Assembly: GCF_021155775.2 (NCBI RefSeq)
Contig: NC_060235.2
Location: 21,709,598 to 21,773,597 of the forward strand
Source: Neodiprion pinetum
Lineage: Eukaryota; Arthropoda; Insecta; Hymenoptera; Diprionidae
Reading direction: 5' to 3'
Length of the DNA: 64,000 bases
The notes under the pieces were generated by a model that worked only from the letters and a program-made list of their open reading frames with translations, had not been told where the DNA came from and did no database searches. This document shows positions 12,286 through 25,060 of this stretch, piece by piece. Position 1 is the first letter of the stretch. Each line of letters opens with the position of its first letter. The position numbers were made by a program, and so were the translations under genes.

Positions 12286-15200
12286 AAGTGTTCAATATCG
12301 TTGACGAGACTTACTTTTGGTCGAGTACGTATAGCCGGTAAATCCTCAATGAACATAACCGTACATACCGCAAGTTCCGGAGCATCGAGGAGTTAAATAT
12401 TCAGAGTGTGACATCTGAGGGCGGAATCAGCGGAGCGTGTTTGACATAATTCAGCAAGTTGCAGCTGCTCCGGTTTGCAATTACACAAAACCACTCGGAA
12501 GGTAAAATTCGCTTTATTGTTTGGTTTAAATTTGTTATCACAGCGGAAAGCCGGGGAAAACTGACGCGGCATAGGAAAAGCATGAAAACCCTTTCCCCAC
12601 TGGTTTTGACAAGCCTGTTTGTTTACAATCTCCGGTGCACCGAGCTTCCGCTAAAACCCAGACTCATTTGGCTCTATTGTCCCGGCTTTGCAGACCCCTT
12701 TCAACCCTTTTCGATGACCGATGCACCGTCGGCTTGTCGGCTCGCACAGAGGAACAAAATCGCATATGGATCGGGTCGACACCGTTCGTCCCCTTTCCAC
12801 ATCGCTTCACCAATCGAGCGTTTCGAAGTCGGTACAGGGTGGGAGACAATCCGAGAAGGGTACTCGAGGTACTTTTCGCACGCCGCGGGTTGAACGGGGT
12901 AATTGGCACTCGCGAACGGCGTGTGTACGATGATAAATTTCAGCCGAGTTTTAAGTCAGCGTTAACAAGTCGGAGTAGCGAGTACGAAGAGGCGTTTCAG
13001 CTAGTTACGGTGTACACAAAGTGTCTGCGCGCGCGTCTCTATAGCGAACCTTAATTAAATACCATCCAGGAGATTTCTATCCGTCAAAATTAGCTCGCGA
13101 ACTCTACTCTCTGCATCGCCTCGCGTTCAAGGGGGGAACAACAGTATTTTCCCACATCGTAGTTTGAGGAGCGAACGCCAGACTGAATTGTGAGTGGGAA
13201 GGTGCACCAGTGGCACTAGGAATTAACCGTTACTGTCACATTCTGAACCGTAGGGTAGTAAACCAACTCGGCGAGTGCAGCGACCGTTGCATGACGGAAG
13301 TATGATTCTGCACGCAGAAATGGAATCCTCCGACTGTTAATCACGAAACACGTAATGAAATGCCGCCCCGGAAACCGGCCAGGCGTTACCTTCGCCCTTT
13401 GGAACGTGCCTGCTGCAGGGACTGTTTTATCGCTTCGAAGGTTTTCGCCTGTTTCGTGACAACGACGCCACGCTTCTCTCGAGGAATCGAGAGGAGGTCT
13501 TTCGGCCTGCAGTTCGACTCTGAGTAAATTCCGGGGGGGGGGTTAGAAGGATTCGAAAAAAAAGCTTCGTGCTTCGGGACGGAGGTTGAAACTGACGCTG
13601 ATTACCCAATTAGGCTGCTCGAGCTGTTGCTGTTGCCCCGGCTGCTCTAGTCTTGGGAGTTATTTCAATCTTGGGTACATTCAACGAGACGAGCCTTCGC
13701 GCAGACATCTAGCTTCTTCGGTAATAACCTCTCCTGGATTTAATTTGTAGGCTCTTCTACTCGCTGGGCAAATAACAAGATCAAGTTTGTAGTGGGAAAA
13801 TCTTACAGCAAAGGCAGAAGCACTTCTGACTCTCAGAATTTTTGACGAGTGCCTCTTCGAGAGGTCGATGGGGCTGAAATCAATGCCTCTTCGTCGATTT
13901 TATTACGAGAAAGCCAGACGTTGAGAATTCATCGGATTTACGTTTTCTTAAGCTGAACGACGATTCTTCTGGTAACTCACAAATTTTAAACAACAGCCTA
14001 GATATCGATTATTATCTTTCAAACCGATTTAGAATGGTTGAAAATATGGTTTGATTTCTTAGGACAATTGTCTTTCACAAATTCGATGGAACGGTGTTTT
14101 TTTCCTGTCAATAGCAAATTCAGTACCTATTGCTGTTTATTTATAAAAAAAAAAAAACTAACATAAGAGTAGCAACGAGGTAAAAAGAAAAAAACATTCC
14201 GATGGAATCTTAGAGAATAGTTTTCCCGGCATACTAAAGCAGAAAATTGATTGCTGGGCTTAATTTTATAATTTTGATATTTTTTATCATCTTTTTAGGA
14301 AAATTTAGATGTATCCTCGGTACGCGATCTTGTCTCGAAATAAAATCACAAAAAAAAAAGTATCAATATTTTCTAACATTGTCAGCCGTGTTCACGCGAC
14401 TCAAAAGTTGCTTGCCTACGTCAATATCGTTACATATTTGTAATTCACATTCATCATGGGAAAAAAAGTTTTTTTTTGTTTATATTTATTCGAATCTCCG
14501 CAAACCTCGCAACGTATCGCAGTATTTAATTTTTTCCAAACTTTTAGCGAAAACCGGGAATATTTTTACCGTGGGTACAACGTTTATGCTAAATTTGAGA
14601 TATTTTCGGAGGATGGGGAATGAAAAAAGAGTTTTACGTGTTCACCCTTAATTTTTCGACATCCTACCGGTGAAAATTAACCTTTTTACTCTCCGCCTTT
14701 CTCGGGAATTGATCGTCAGGTTCGTAATTTCGTATGCAAAATCGTGGCAGGTTATAATTAGAAAACTTACATACTTAATCGGGGAACGAATGAATGTTGT
14801 TAATAAATGTTCGAAATTTTTGAACACCGGTTTTTGGTACGTAATTTTCATACCTGCTAAAATTCGCTTCATCGCTTTTTTACAATGTAGAAAATGGCGC
14901 GATTCGCCGGTCGAGTTTGGGTGAATTCGAAGCGATGCGAAACGAGGGTTCTCGAAGGGGAGAGCAGGGCCATCGATTATGAGACATTTGCAAATTAATG
15001 ATGCAGAGTAGCGGCTGGTCGACCCTGCGGCCTTCACCTTGAGGCGATAATTCGCCATAGAGTTTGGTAAATTGGGTGAAACCGATGATAGGGTTCCAGT
15101 TTCGAGCCCGAGCAGTGCAGCCTTGGTCGTGTTTTTTCACGCCTAGCAATTTTTCCACCGAATTTCCCCCGCCATCCTCCCTTCCTTCTTCCTCAGCTTC

Positions 15201-17089
15201 CACATTCTCATTTCCAGTTTTTATTCCTGCAAGTTGAAATGAAGAGGGAGGAAACCCCGCGTGGCGAGTACTTTCGCCTCGGCGGAATTGGCGCGGCTTA
15301 AATTGGCGTAAGGAGAATTACGAACCTGCTTGCCTTGGAACCCACCACCTACAATAATTCGGGCAGCTGGTCTTGCGAAGAATTTCGCCTTTAATTAAAT
15401 TTTAACAAGCTATGGAGACCTTTCTTTTCGTCCGTTCACCTTGCAGTCGGCATTAAACCGCCAGCCACCCGTTCATTCGCGAATTCGTACAACCGAACGG
15501 CGGGAAGAAATGAAACGAAGATTAAAAATACCACCGACACTGCACATTTGTCACGGTCACGATTGTTATTAGCCGCTCGAGATGGTTTTTACCATTCGAA
15601 ATTACGTACTCACGGATGTAGCGACCGAAAGGACTTTCCGATCTTATCGACGCTCTCTCTTTCCCTCGTGTTTCGCTCTCCTATCTTGATAGCCGAAATA
15701 TGCATACAGAGTATCAAGTACGAATGGAGGGTAGCGCTGGCTAAGCAGAGAGGGTCGAACCAACTCTCTGAAACGATTTATTAACCACGTTCTCGTGTAT
15801 TTCATTGTATAAAATAAAATCCTCGTGTAAAATTTATCTTGTCAAAATTCTACGTCTTGGAATCCCGATTTCTTTTACCTCCACGGTCAAATTTTATTCA
15901 CCATCAGTTGAATGAACAGAGAAGTCATTCACAGTATCGATTCACGATAGGAGACTAACACACTTTAAAAATGTCGTGAATTAAAATTACAATAGAATGT
16001 CAAGAGTCAGTACTTAAATTGGCCGAGTCAAATTTCAGTTGAATGGTATCCACTCAAAATGACAGCAAAATCGGAAATCCAGATAGGTATTCCAGTCGAA
16101 AAAGGTTCATTTTTAACAATTTCAGGAGAGTAATATTATCGTTTAATTTCCTAAACAGAAAGACGAAAATAATCCTTCACCTAATTTCAATGAACCGACT
16201 GCCATAAACCTTAGGTCAGATCAGTTGAAATAAAAATTGTGCCACTTCATAACCGTGCCGCGCAATACAAAATGGCATAAGAGATCCTTAATCCACTTCG
16301 AAAAAAGAAAGAAAAATATTCCAACGAACGATATCGGTAAGAGTTTCGAGAGGTTGAATTCCGTACCGTAACCGCATCGAGATCCTGGAACAAAGCGATT
16401 TTACGGGCGAAGAATCGAGGGTAGAGAAAACAGCGCCGGACTTTGGCGTAAGTCAATTCGCCGAACAGCAAGTATATAGTCGGTGGGACTTTGGAGTTTA
16501 GGAGGAAAGTTTTCCGAGTGTTCGGACGGAAGTTGTACACATCGGCGCGGCGTCTCAAGCCTCGCTGGGCGAAATACGATGTTGAACAGGTGTATTCAAT
16601 TAAAAGTTTCAACAACGCGTAGGTTCAATCGGGTGAATTTTGACCGCTGAATTGGCGCGGTGCAACGATGCACTTGCAGCCCTGCAGCCTCTCCGGAACA
16701 TCGATTATTACCACCGCATCGATGTTCGCGTTTATGCGGATACACCGCACAGAATCGGGATACCAACAGTCAATTAGTCGCACTTACGAGTCCAGCGAGG
16801 CGCACATACACAGTCTGCGACGCATTAACTACAATGCTGCACAACTTGGAAGCTGCCAACCGCCTAATTAGCGCCACATCTACTTCGGCTCAACTCTCGC
16901 CTGATCGCGAAACGCTTCGATTCCCCCTTTTCAGCTCCTTCGGCTCCAAGAAGATGAAAATCCAAGGGATTCGGGTAGTTGCCAATTTACTGTTGTTGGA
17001 ATCATCTATGATTTTGGAAATGGTCAGATTCACTCGAGGTGTTTATTTGCATGCTTGAAATTGCAGCGGTAATGATATCTTATTAAGAA
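12286..17089. other. Non-coding sequence, no gene seen
   Basis: The region includes a GC-richer block at 12.4-13.6 kb, where frames of 60-144 codons are open in several phases at once, with no conserved motif. A short leader-like frame at 12582 (MKTLSPLVLTSLFVYNLRC) has no matching phase-1 donor. The rest is ordinary AT-rich DNA. Confidence 0.55.
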
Positions 17090-17790
17090 ATATTGCGAAC
17101 TCGTGAGTCTTTGAAATCCATTGAAATCTCTGATATGGTCTGGGAAATTTTGGGATCATCTCCGAAAACTTTAAGATTCTCGGTGTCGGGTAAAATTTCT
17201 ATTGAAATCCTCTGAAATCGTGTGAAAAGTTGTCAAATCTCCTGACCAATATCTCGGAAGTCTTTGAAACCCTTGAAATCCTTGGTGTCCTATGAAACGT
17301 TTGTCGAAATCGTTTGAAACATCTGAAATATTTGAAATCATAAGGCACATCCCTGAAATTCGATAAAATTCTTAATACCCCGAGGATGCGAAACCTTGTA
17401 AAATCATCCGACATCTTACAATCAGTAACAATCGAAATCACGTCACATCCCTGAAATATTTTGAGATCTCAATAAATATTTTTAAATACTGTAAAAGTCC
17501 TGAAAATTTATGAAATCTTTCAGAATCTTGTAAAATCCTATTGAATCCTGTGAAATTATACCGTGATTGAGAAACCCTTTGGAATCCCGTAAAAACTTCT
17601 GAATCTTTGAAATCACATGTCATTCCTGAAATCCTGTAGAATTCTTTGGAATCTTTTTAAAATCGTGTCGAATCTATAGAAATCCCGTGAAACCTTGCAA
17701 AATTCATCTAAAATCTTTCAGATCTTATGAAATCACGAAGTCGTTCGAAATCCATCGTAATATCACGAAATAACTTTCGGATTCGTTGGA
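17090..17790. repeat. Degenerate short tandem array of the TGAAATC type
   Basis: Variants of ttgaaatcc, gtgaaacc and tctgaaatc recur every 10-25 bases over about 700 bases (for example gaaacccttgaaatccttgg and cgtttgaaacatctgaaata). It reads as an old, highly diverged minisatellite. Minus-strand open frames across it (17199-17441 and 17438-17623) are Phe/Arg/Ser-rich translations of the repeat and not genes. Confidence 0.65.
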
Positions 17791-20271
17791 ATGATCGACG
17801 TGGTGTGAAACTTGCCGAAGTCTTTCCTTAAAATTCTGAAATTCTGACGATTGTCGGCGGTGAAAAGGCACTCGAGGCATAACATGACCGTAAATCCGTA
17901 TTCGGTAGGGTCGTCGAGCCGTGCACTTTTCCCACGTCGATCATTGATCGCGTCCAATTACGGTTCGTTATCGAAACGTCGAATCTGGCCCAGCGGTAGG
18001 TGGACACAGCTCGTCGTATAAACAGCATGATTGAATTGGAATCGACGGCACGCGACGTGTCCATGCGTCGGAGTCCATCGGATCCCCACGTTTCGCGGGA
18101 GTAGCTGCAGTATCGCAATCAGCCTGCCGGGATCTAGGATCGCGCTTGTTGTGCTGCAGCAAGTAATTGGTTCACTGTCTCTGCTCAACGGATGCATGCG
18201 GATGCCGGTCAACCTCGGAGGCTTGTGAGATGTCCAATTTTGTACAGTACCAACCGTAGATAATCAATTTCATACTGAAATTAGCATCGTTACGATAACG
18301 GTTTAAGGAGATCGGTATAATCGAAGCTCATTTAAGGAAATTTTTGTAGCAAGAATATTTTGCATGCCGGTAACCTAAATTCATCCTTTCAATGCCTCAC
18401 GTTTTACCACGAATCATTCATGTTATTTGCAAATCAGGACTGTACGCAGATACCAAAACTATTGTTACTTTTGTACTCTAATCTTTGAATTGCCGTATCA
18501 GAAACAAAGTATCAATTTCTCTGGTCGAGTCGAATGCTTGTCCGCCGCTCGATTTAGCCAAACTTTCCCTGATAGTGCGATTCAATAGCTACATACGCCG
18601 AGGGGCAGCGGAAACGCCTCAATTTCGGATCCTGGTTGTGGCAACTTCTAATCGCGGTTTTCAATAGATACGGTTTCAATCGGTAAACATGCCAACTAAT
18701 CTTGAAGCTCGGTCAACACTATGCTTAATCGACTCGCAGCGAATTTGCACACAGCAATGTCCAAACGGAAATGTAGACTGGAAAAGTCCAGCTGGGCTGG
18801 TTGATAAAGTTGACTCATTGTCAGACCAAAACAATTTCCTCTTGCCGTGGAAAATAAAACCAAAATCTAACGGGTTCGGTTATCAAAAACTTCTTAGCCG
18901 TTTCTTCATGGTTAAAAAAATTGTACCGTTCATCCAATTTCGAGAAATCATATAAGTTAATTTTGTCGGCGAATCGATTATCCACAAATCGTCTGAAGGT
19001 AAAATGTTTTCATCAACCTTTTCAATCGAGCTTTACTTCGAATCCTTCGTTCGTAAGACATTTTTTATTGCTAAAAAAATAATGTCAGGTGATTTGCGAA
19101 AAATTTACTCGCGAAAAAATAAGTTATTACTTATCGAAATTCGACAATCCGTTGTACGGATTTGGCACTAACAAAATTAACTCGATAATGTAAACCGTCT
19201 CAGATTGTTAATCATCAAAGATTTTGAGGCAAATTCATGGTTTTCAATTCTAATTAAAGTTGTCATAAACTGATTCAGCCACAGTTTCTAAATTCCTGTT
19301 CTCTAATTTTTCGATTCTGATACGTTTCTACTGTGCTGTAATCTGCAGTGATGGAAATTTTTTTTAAATTCCTCTCCTCATCCGCTGTTCGCGTTCTTCG
19401 AGCTGAGGAGAAAGTTTCATGTTATACGACCAGACTCGCCTGTTTTTGCCGTTCGCATCGTTATTCGGAATGATTTAATCAGCCCGAGAAATTAATTATT
19501 TACATTCAAAACGGATCTTCGTTCCGAGTTCCGCCAGACTTTGTCCCAGTCGTATTTTCGCGATAAAAGCGGAACAAATGGTGTAAATTATGAGTTGATT
19601 GTACGATTCTTTGTCGATTAACCGGTGCGACTGACATTCAACGAAATTTCGAAGATCCTGAACCTCTGCGATTAAAAGAAAACAAAACTTCATTACTCCG
19701 AAAGTAAACTCACCGAGAGAAATTAAATTTTTCACCGATGATCTATCGTTAATTAAAGAAATATGATCCGCACGAGGATGGGAAAAAAAGTGAAAGTGAC
19801 AAATTCGGCCAATTATTATCACGGACTTGTATGTAAAAAATCGCCGAGTCGCGGTTTGTTCCACGATTCGAAAGAGTAAATTTCGCGGTTGGAATAAATT
19901 GGCAATCAAGCCTCCGGGACGTCGCACAAATTTGACGCCGCGAGTCGTTTCCGGTGCTTGCCGATAGCAAATTAAGCTCCGATGTGTATAAAATCTGGGC
20001 GGAAACGACTGGATAATATTTATTCGGGCAGTTTAATTAAACGTATCTCGGCCCGCCACGTCCGGCGTTTGTATTTTCCTTCGCGGTTCTGCCGTCTGCC
20101 CAGCCTCTGCTCTCTCTTTCTCTCTCTCTCTCTCACCCTCTCCCCCCTCTCTCTTTCTCTTCTCGTGGCCGAGTAGATTCTGGGGTGGTAAACCCTCGAT
20201 TAAATAGAACCTCTCAACTTCCATAAAAGATCAATCACTTATTCACCATCGATCCTGCAGCCTTTCAATCC
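17791..20271. other. Non-coding sequence, no gene seen
   Basis: A GC-richer block at 17.87-18.23 kb is open in five overlapping frames on both strands, which argues against any single one. A CT-rich microsatellite lies at 20105-20162. Otherwise AT-rich. Confidence 0.5.
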
Positions 20272-20850
20272 TCATTTTCAATTACAGTGAGCATCGAGCT
20301 TTTGATATCGCATCAATCTCTCTTTCTTTATGTCTGTCTCAAGTTTGGAGTTTATTCATTCGAAGAAGTCCAAAAAGTTCCGACAAATTGATGAATATTA
20401 TTTAGTTTTTAATTACATTCAATTACATATCTTATAATTCAACTCGAAATTCTCTGTACTGGGAGGAAACAATAAACAAACTTGCTAAAGTTTTTTCCGA
20501 ATTCTTGATCAATCGTTTGATCCTTTTATTATTGGTTCATTTTTTTGCCAGTCGTGCATTGAAATCGGTAAAAAAAAAAAAAAAAATGCTGCTCGCAAAA
20601 TTACGTAGTGATATCGAAAAACCTGAAAATCATAAAAAATTAAAAAAAGCCCATTTTCAATAACAGTAGACTTCGCGAGCATTCGATATTCCATCTCTCT
20701 CTGTGTCTAAGATTCGAAATATATCCATTGGAAGAAACTGAAAAACTTGACAGATCTGATGAAGCAACAGGTATATAATAATATATACATATATTCAAAA
20801 ATCTCCAATTCAGGGACTAAAAAATAAACAAACTTTCCAAAGTTTCTCGC
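20272..20850. repeat. Diverged direct duplication, two units of about 200-230 bases
   Basis: Unit A (about 20272-20499) and unit B (about 20651-20850) share an ordered series of matches: cattttcaattacagt / cattttcaataacagt; tcgatattcc-type segment with catctctctctgtgtct; attcgaagaagtccaaaaag / attggaagaaactgaaaaac; and ggaaacaataaacaaacttg / gactaaaaaataaacaaact. Start-to-start spacing is about 380 bases. It is non-coding. A fainter third copy may begin near 21001. Confidence 0.55.
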
Positions 20851-23800
20851 TTTGCGTTACTTACTTTTTTATTAAGCGTGTTTTATGTCGTTCATTCGAA
20901 TATCCGTGTGAAATAATTTTCCGGCAACAACTACGTTATGAAAGTGAATAGAAGAAGCATATAATCACTCGGAACAATTCGTAGAATTCTGAGAATACTG
21001 CATTTTCAAAAAAGTTACTTTGGAAACCACAAGTCCGGAGGGTCAAGATTAAAAGGCTTACAGTTTATTTTCAGTGGAAGTTTAATGTTTTACAAATTGA
21101 TGAAACAAAAAATTTCAAAATCATTCGAAATGATCGAGAATTCTGAACAGAATATATTTTTGAAAAGTTATTGAAAACTGAAAAACTTAAAAAATAAAGC
21201 TCTGAAAGGGTCGCCAACAATTTATCCATCGTTATTAATTTTATTTTCACCAATATGAGTTGTTCATGTTTCAAATTGAAAAACTAAAAAATCCGGTATT
21301 GATTAACGCGTGAAAATCACGGGATTAAATTCCCCAAATATTCTTGAAGAGAACGAGGAAAGATCGCGGTCGCTTCGAAAAGGCAAACATCAAACCGAAA
21401 CTTCCGCTCAAGTTCCATTGTAGTAGGTACTACAGGGACAATTTTGTCGTCGGATAAGCTGTTGTCGAATAACTGATAATAATCTGGCGACCGTCGGAAA
21501 TCCTGTCCAGCTTTCGGCCCGCTGTCAGGTCGTTCCTTCCCAGATTATCCCCGGTGATTACGAGCCAAGTCGAGTGCACGGAGAGCGAATCCCGCGAATC
21601 TGCAGATCAACGAATGTCAATTATCTTCGCGAGGATTACTCGATGCAGCCGTCAATGCGTCCCGAGATTATCGATCAGGATTAATAATCACACCGAAGTC
21701 ATAAAAGTGTGAGAAATTCGCCGATTTTTGGTGGAAGACCATGTTTTTTATTTGAGTTTGCCTGGTAGAGAGAGAGAGAGAGAGAGAGAGACAGAAATGG
21801 AAGGGATTTTTCAATATGAGATAATCTTATCTGGATCACACTTGTCGCGAGATTAAAAAAAAAAAAAAACAATCCAAGAATTGCTGATTCCTGTTAATTT
21901 GCTTTTAAGATACGAGCTTAGTTTAAAAATTTTTTCAGACAATGCTTCATTGGGAAATTACGATTTTTTTTTTTCCCAGTTGTACCGAAAGAGGGATTGA
22001 TTTCTGATTAATCGTCACTTGTACGTACAGATGAATTACGCAATCCATTTCTGGGTCAAGTATGCAGTGAAACACGGATTATGTAGAGATTTTAAAAATT
22101 TTCCGCTACAATCACCGGAGCTAGAGATTAGTTGTATTCTAAAATAACGCGAGTTTTTCGCGAGCGAGCTTTTTATCCTGCACCTGCAGAACCAGGCTGC
22201 ACTCCAATCACTCGAATCGTGGAGTACCTGCGAATATTATCCCGGCGGCTTTATGTGTAGGCACAGATCCGCTTTGTGCTGTGCTTCCGCGAAACTGAAA
22301 AAAAGAAATGAATTGCAAAAATCAGTGAACAGCATTGGAAAAAACAAAACACACCATGCATTATAAGCACGTGTTAAAAAAATTTGTTATCTCTGTAGAA
22401 AAAAAAAACCGTTCTGTGGTTTTCTCTGCTGTACAGGTACGCCTTTACCGCCAGACTCGATACCCAATTATACTCGTATACGCGATCAAAGTGAGACCCA
22501 TGGCGCATTTTAATTGGGTTGCCCTTCAACGAAAATTCCGTTTGAATTCAGACGAAAAACCGGGCCGCTTGTCGTATTTTGTTGGAAAGTAACCCCGAGG
22601 ATCATACGCCGTATGTACAAGAGATGTTCTGGGATACACGGAAAGGTCGTGAAAAACCCTTCGAGAGGTTCACTCACGTTTTGAAAAAAAATTTTCTCTA
22701 TACTTCCGCCAATTTCTCTCTGTTTTTTATTCCAAAGTTTTTTCTCCTCGTCTCGCGTGTCCGCATCACTTTGGCCTTTAAAGTGTTTGAACTAAAAAAT
22801 ATTTCGAAAAGACGGAAAACTTTTCGATGACATTTTTTATCGGTACAGGTAATAGTGGAATCAGAGATAAACGATAAATTATGAGTGTTTATTGTATGAT
22901 GTACGTATAATACCACAGAAATATGTGTTATTGAAGGCCTCGTAGATCTGAAAAATAATTTAACTATCCGTTGAAAAGTAAAATAGTAAACGAAAAAAAA
23001 AAGGAAATTCTTTTTGAAGTGTGAGACAAACTCTCGGAAGCGACGTAACTTTCAGAGCCGTAATGTTTGTACGTATCGACGGGTCACGCAACTAGATATC
23101 TTTGAAGAAGAAGCCAGACCAGTCACGACCGCAGGAAATACGAAATCCGCTTTGGTTGTCTCTGGCCCGTAAGTTTCAGCGCGTTGTGTGGACGGGATAT
23201 TGATTATCGGTATCGATTTAACGGAATCGGGAATTAACTGACCAGTCGCGTTGTTACAGCCGATTACGGGTTATTCCGTCGTTTCGGTCAACACGGCCTG
23301 AATTTAGTTTCAAAAACGTCGGAGGGACCGAATAAGCTCGTTTTTGACTTTTCTTTATTTCGCATTTTGGAAGATCCCATCCAAGTTTGATTGTGAATTA
23401 TTTTTAGATTCACGAAATTTTCGAAATTGCGGGAGTTATTCTCGTTTTAGTATCAATGGATGATAACGTCAGAATGAAACCTGAAGGTTTGTAATTTTTC
23501 TACTTCGAGAGTGTTTTGTTGAAAAGATACAAAATTATAAATAAAGTTACATGGTATTTATCAATTCCGATGATAATGACACGGAATATCATTTTATTTA
23601 AATGATTTTAATATCGTTTCTTCATTTTCCCCAAACTGCAAAATTACTCAAAGATTGAAATCTGTCCAGGATAATATTCCCAAATATGCAGATTGAGCTT
23701 TTTCTTTCCCGTCTTATGAATCAAAAATTTCAATATTAGAAAGATGATGATTAGATTTTGTATGTGAAATAGTTAACGCCAGTTGTTTTATATCTATAAT

Positions 23801-24060
23801 TATAGTTAATTTTCAAATGCAAAAATTGAAAGTCAATGAGTATGATCCAAATTAAAAGTTCAATTTGCAGTAATTGGTTGCGAAATTTTTTTGTACGTGG
23901 CTTTTATCTCCTCTCGCATATATTTATTTGTAAAACAATTCGTATACGTGCGTCTTTTGTAGAGTGGCTAAAAAAAGAGAAAGAAGGCAAAAATGTAAAG
24001 ATAAAAACACAACTGCAGAGAATTTCCCGAATCCAACGCGTGTGAAAAACGTTGCAACTT
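20851..24060. other. Non-coding sequence, no gene seen
   Basis: AT-rich, with a GA run at 21766-21792. I see no domain-bearing frame and no clear inverted repeat. Confidence 0.55.
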
Positions 24061-24080
24061 CCCCCCTCTCTCTCTCTCTC

Positions 24081-24121
<41 letters not shown>
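24061..24121. repeat. CT microsatellite
   Basis: About 60 bases of nearly uninterrupted CT with one ttcc interruption. Frames on both strands reading RERERE or LSLSLS derive from it. Similar GA/CT runs occur at 20105-20162, 21766-21792, 30914-30950, 37783-37830, 42563-42581, 49568-49626 and 62361-62395. Confidence 0.95.
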
Positions 24122-24124
<3 letters not shown>

Positions 24125-24209
24125 GGATCGCCGAGTTTTCATATGTTCCTACCAACACGCGAGAAAAGCTTATCGCGATTGGCCGGTGAGTGTATAGAAG
24201 TGGCCAGAA

Positions 24210-24370
24210 GCTCCTATAAATCAATTCTAAGCGTTAGAACAGCCTGTGCAAGCGTTCCCAGCAGTCCTCGTTAGATCACGCGAACAAGGCGCAACTGAGA
24301 ACTCCGAGTATCAATTCAGTGAAATTCGGACTGCGGACAACGGAAATAAAAACCTGAATCCTGAAATGTA
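24210..24370 (+). promoter_or_regulatory. Possible TATA-type promoter
   Basis: TATAAA at 24215-24220 (context agctcctataaatcaattc) is followed by a GC-richer, purine-rich, leader-like sequence to about 24365, unlike the AT-rich DNA around it. No coding frame follows: the ATG in ctgaaatgtaggagg is immediately stopped. If real, it could be an internal promoter for the DIP gene or a non-coding transcript. The evidence is composition only. Confidence 0.18.
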
Positions 24371-24990
24371 GGAGGATTAGGTATTTCCTGAAAGATCACA
24401 ATATCGAATTTTCACAGATCAAAATCTATTTTATAAAATTTCAAAGTGTGGAAGGTCCAAAGTACGTCAGAAAGAAAAATTCGGAATTGTCAAATTGAAT
24501 AAGAATTATAGCCAAGCGAAAATACAGAATCGTAAGAATTCTATCGATTCTACGTACATTTTGAGTTTCTATGCTTTACTGTACTCTTCATTTAAAAATT
24601 CTATAAAACTGATTCTCATGTTTTTAAAAATTCGATACTGTAACCCTTCTATTTTCTAATCCTTATACATCTTAATCTTCACTCCGCATCAGCAGTTACG
24701 ATAGAGAAAAGTTTCGATGGAGCAAACTTCCGAAAAATAAAATTTCCATAGAATAAAATTCTGAAAATTAAAGTATATTCACACGGCGAAGTTTACTCAA
24801 CGAGTGGGTGTAAAAAATTAGAATCATCAGAATTCTGAATGTAAAAATATCGAAAATCCAAAACAAAGAAAGATCAAAGTGATGAAATTTCACCCACCCA
24901 GAATTTACAGAACTGAATATCGTCGAGCACTCAGAAATTCGATGTTTCAGATTTGAAAATTTTTTCAATTTTTGCACCTTCGACACTTTG
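24371..24990. other. Non-coding AT-rich sequence
   Basis: Repeated aaaattc/gaaaatt-type words without a fixed period. Nothing coding. Confidence 0.5.
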
Positions 24991-25060
24991 ACTTGTCGGA
25001 ACTTTGCTCTTTCGGAATTCTGCTTCTTCCGAACTTTGCACTTTCGGAACTTTGCGCGTC
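24991..25060. repeat. Short tandem repeat, unit about 16 bases
   Basis: Variants of cggaactttgctcttt occur four times head to tail (cggaactttgctcttt, cggaattctgcttctt, cgaactttgcacttt, cggaactttgcgcg), probably with a fainter unit just upstream. The minus-strand frames of Lys/Arg/Glu-rich peptide here are repeat translations. Confidence 0.6.

Noticed and set aside
12582..12650. Signal-peptide-like start MKTLSPLVLTSLFVYNLRC
   Set aside because: No donor in the phase needed to join exon A at 36698. The only nearby GT (cg/gtgcac) is in the wrong phase and weak.
17199..17623. Two minus-strand frames across the TGAAATC array
   Set aside because: They are translations of the degenerate repeat (Phe/Arg/Ser rich), not genes.
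22358..22437. ATG frame ending at cag/gtacgc
   Set aside because: Phase-0 donor and a Lys-rich, non-hydrophobic peptide. It does not fit the missing first exon.
24141..24185. Short ATG frame ending at a strong phase-1 donor (gccg/gtgagt)
   Set aside because: The phase fits exon A, but the peptide (MFLPTREKSLSRLA) is polar and not a signal peptide.
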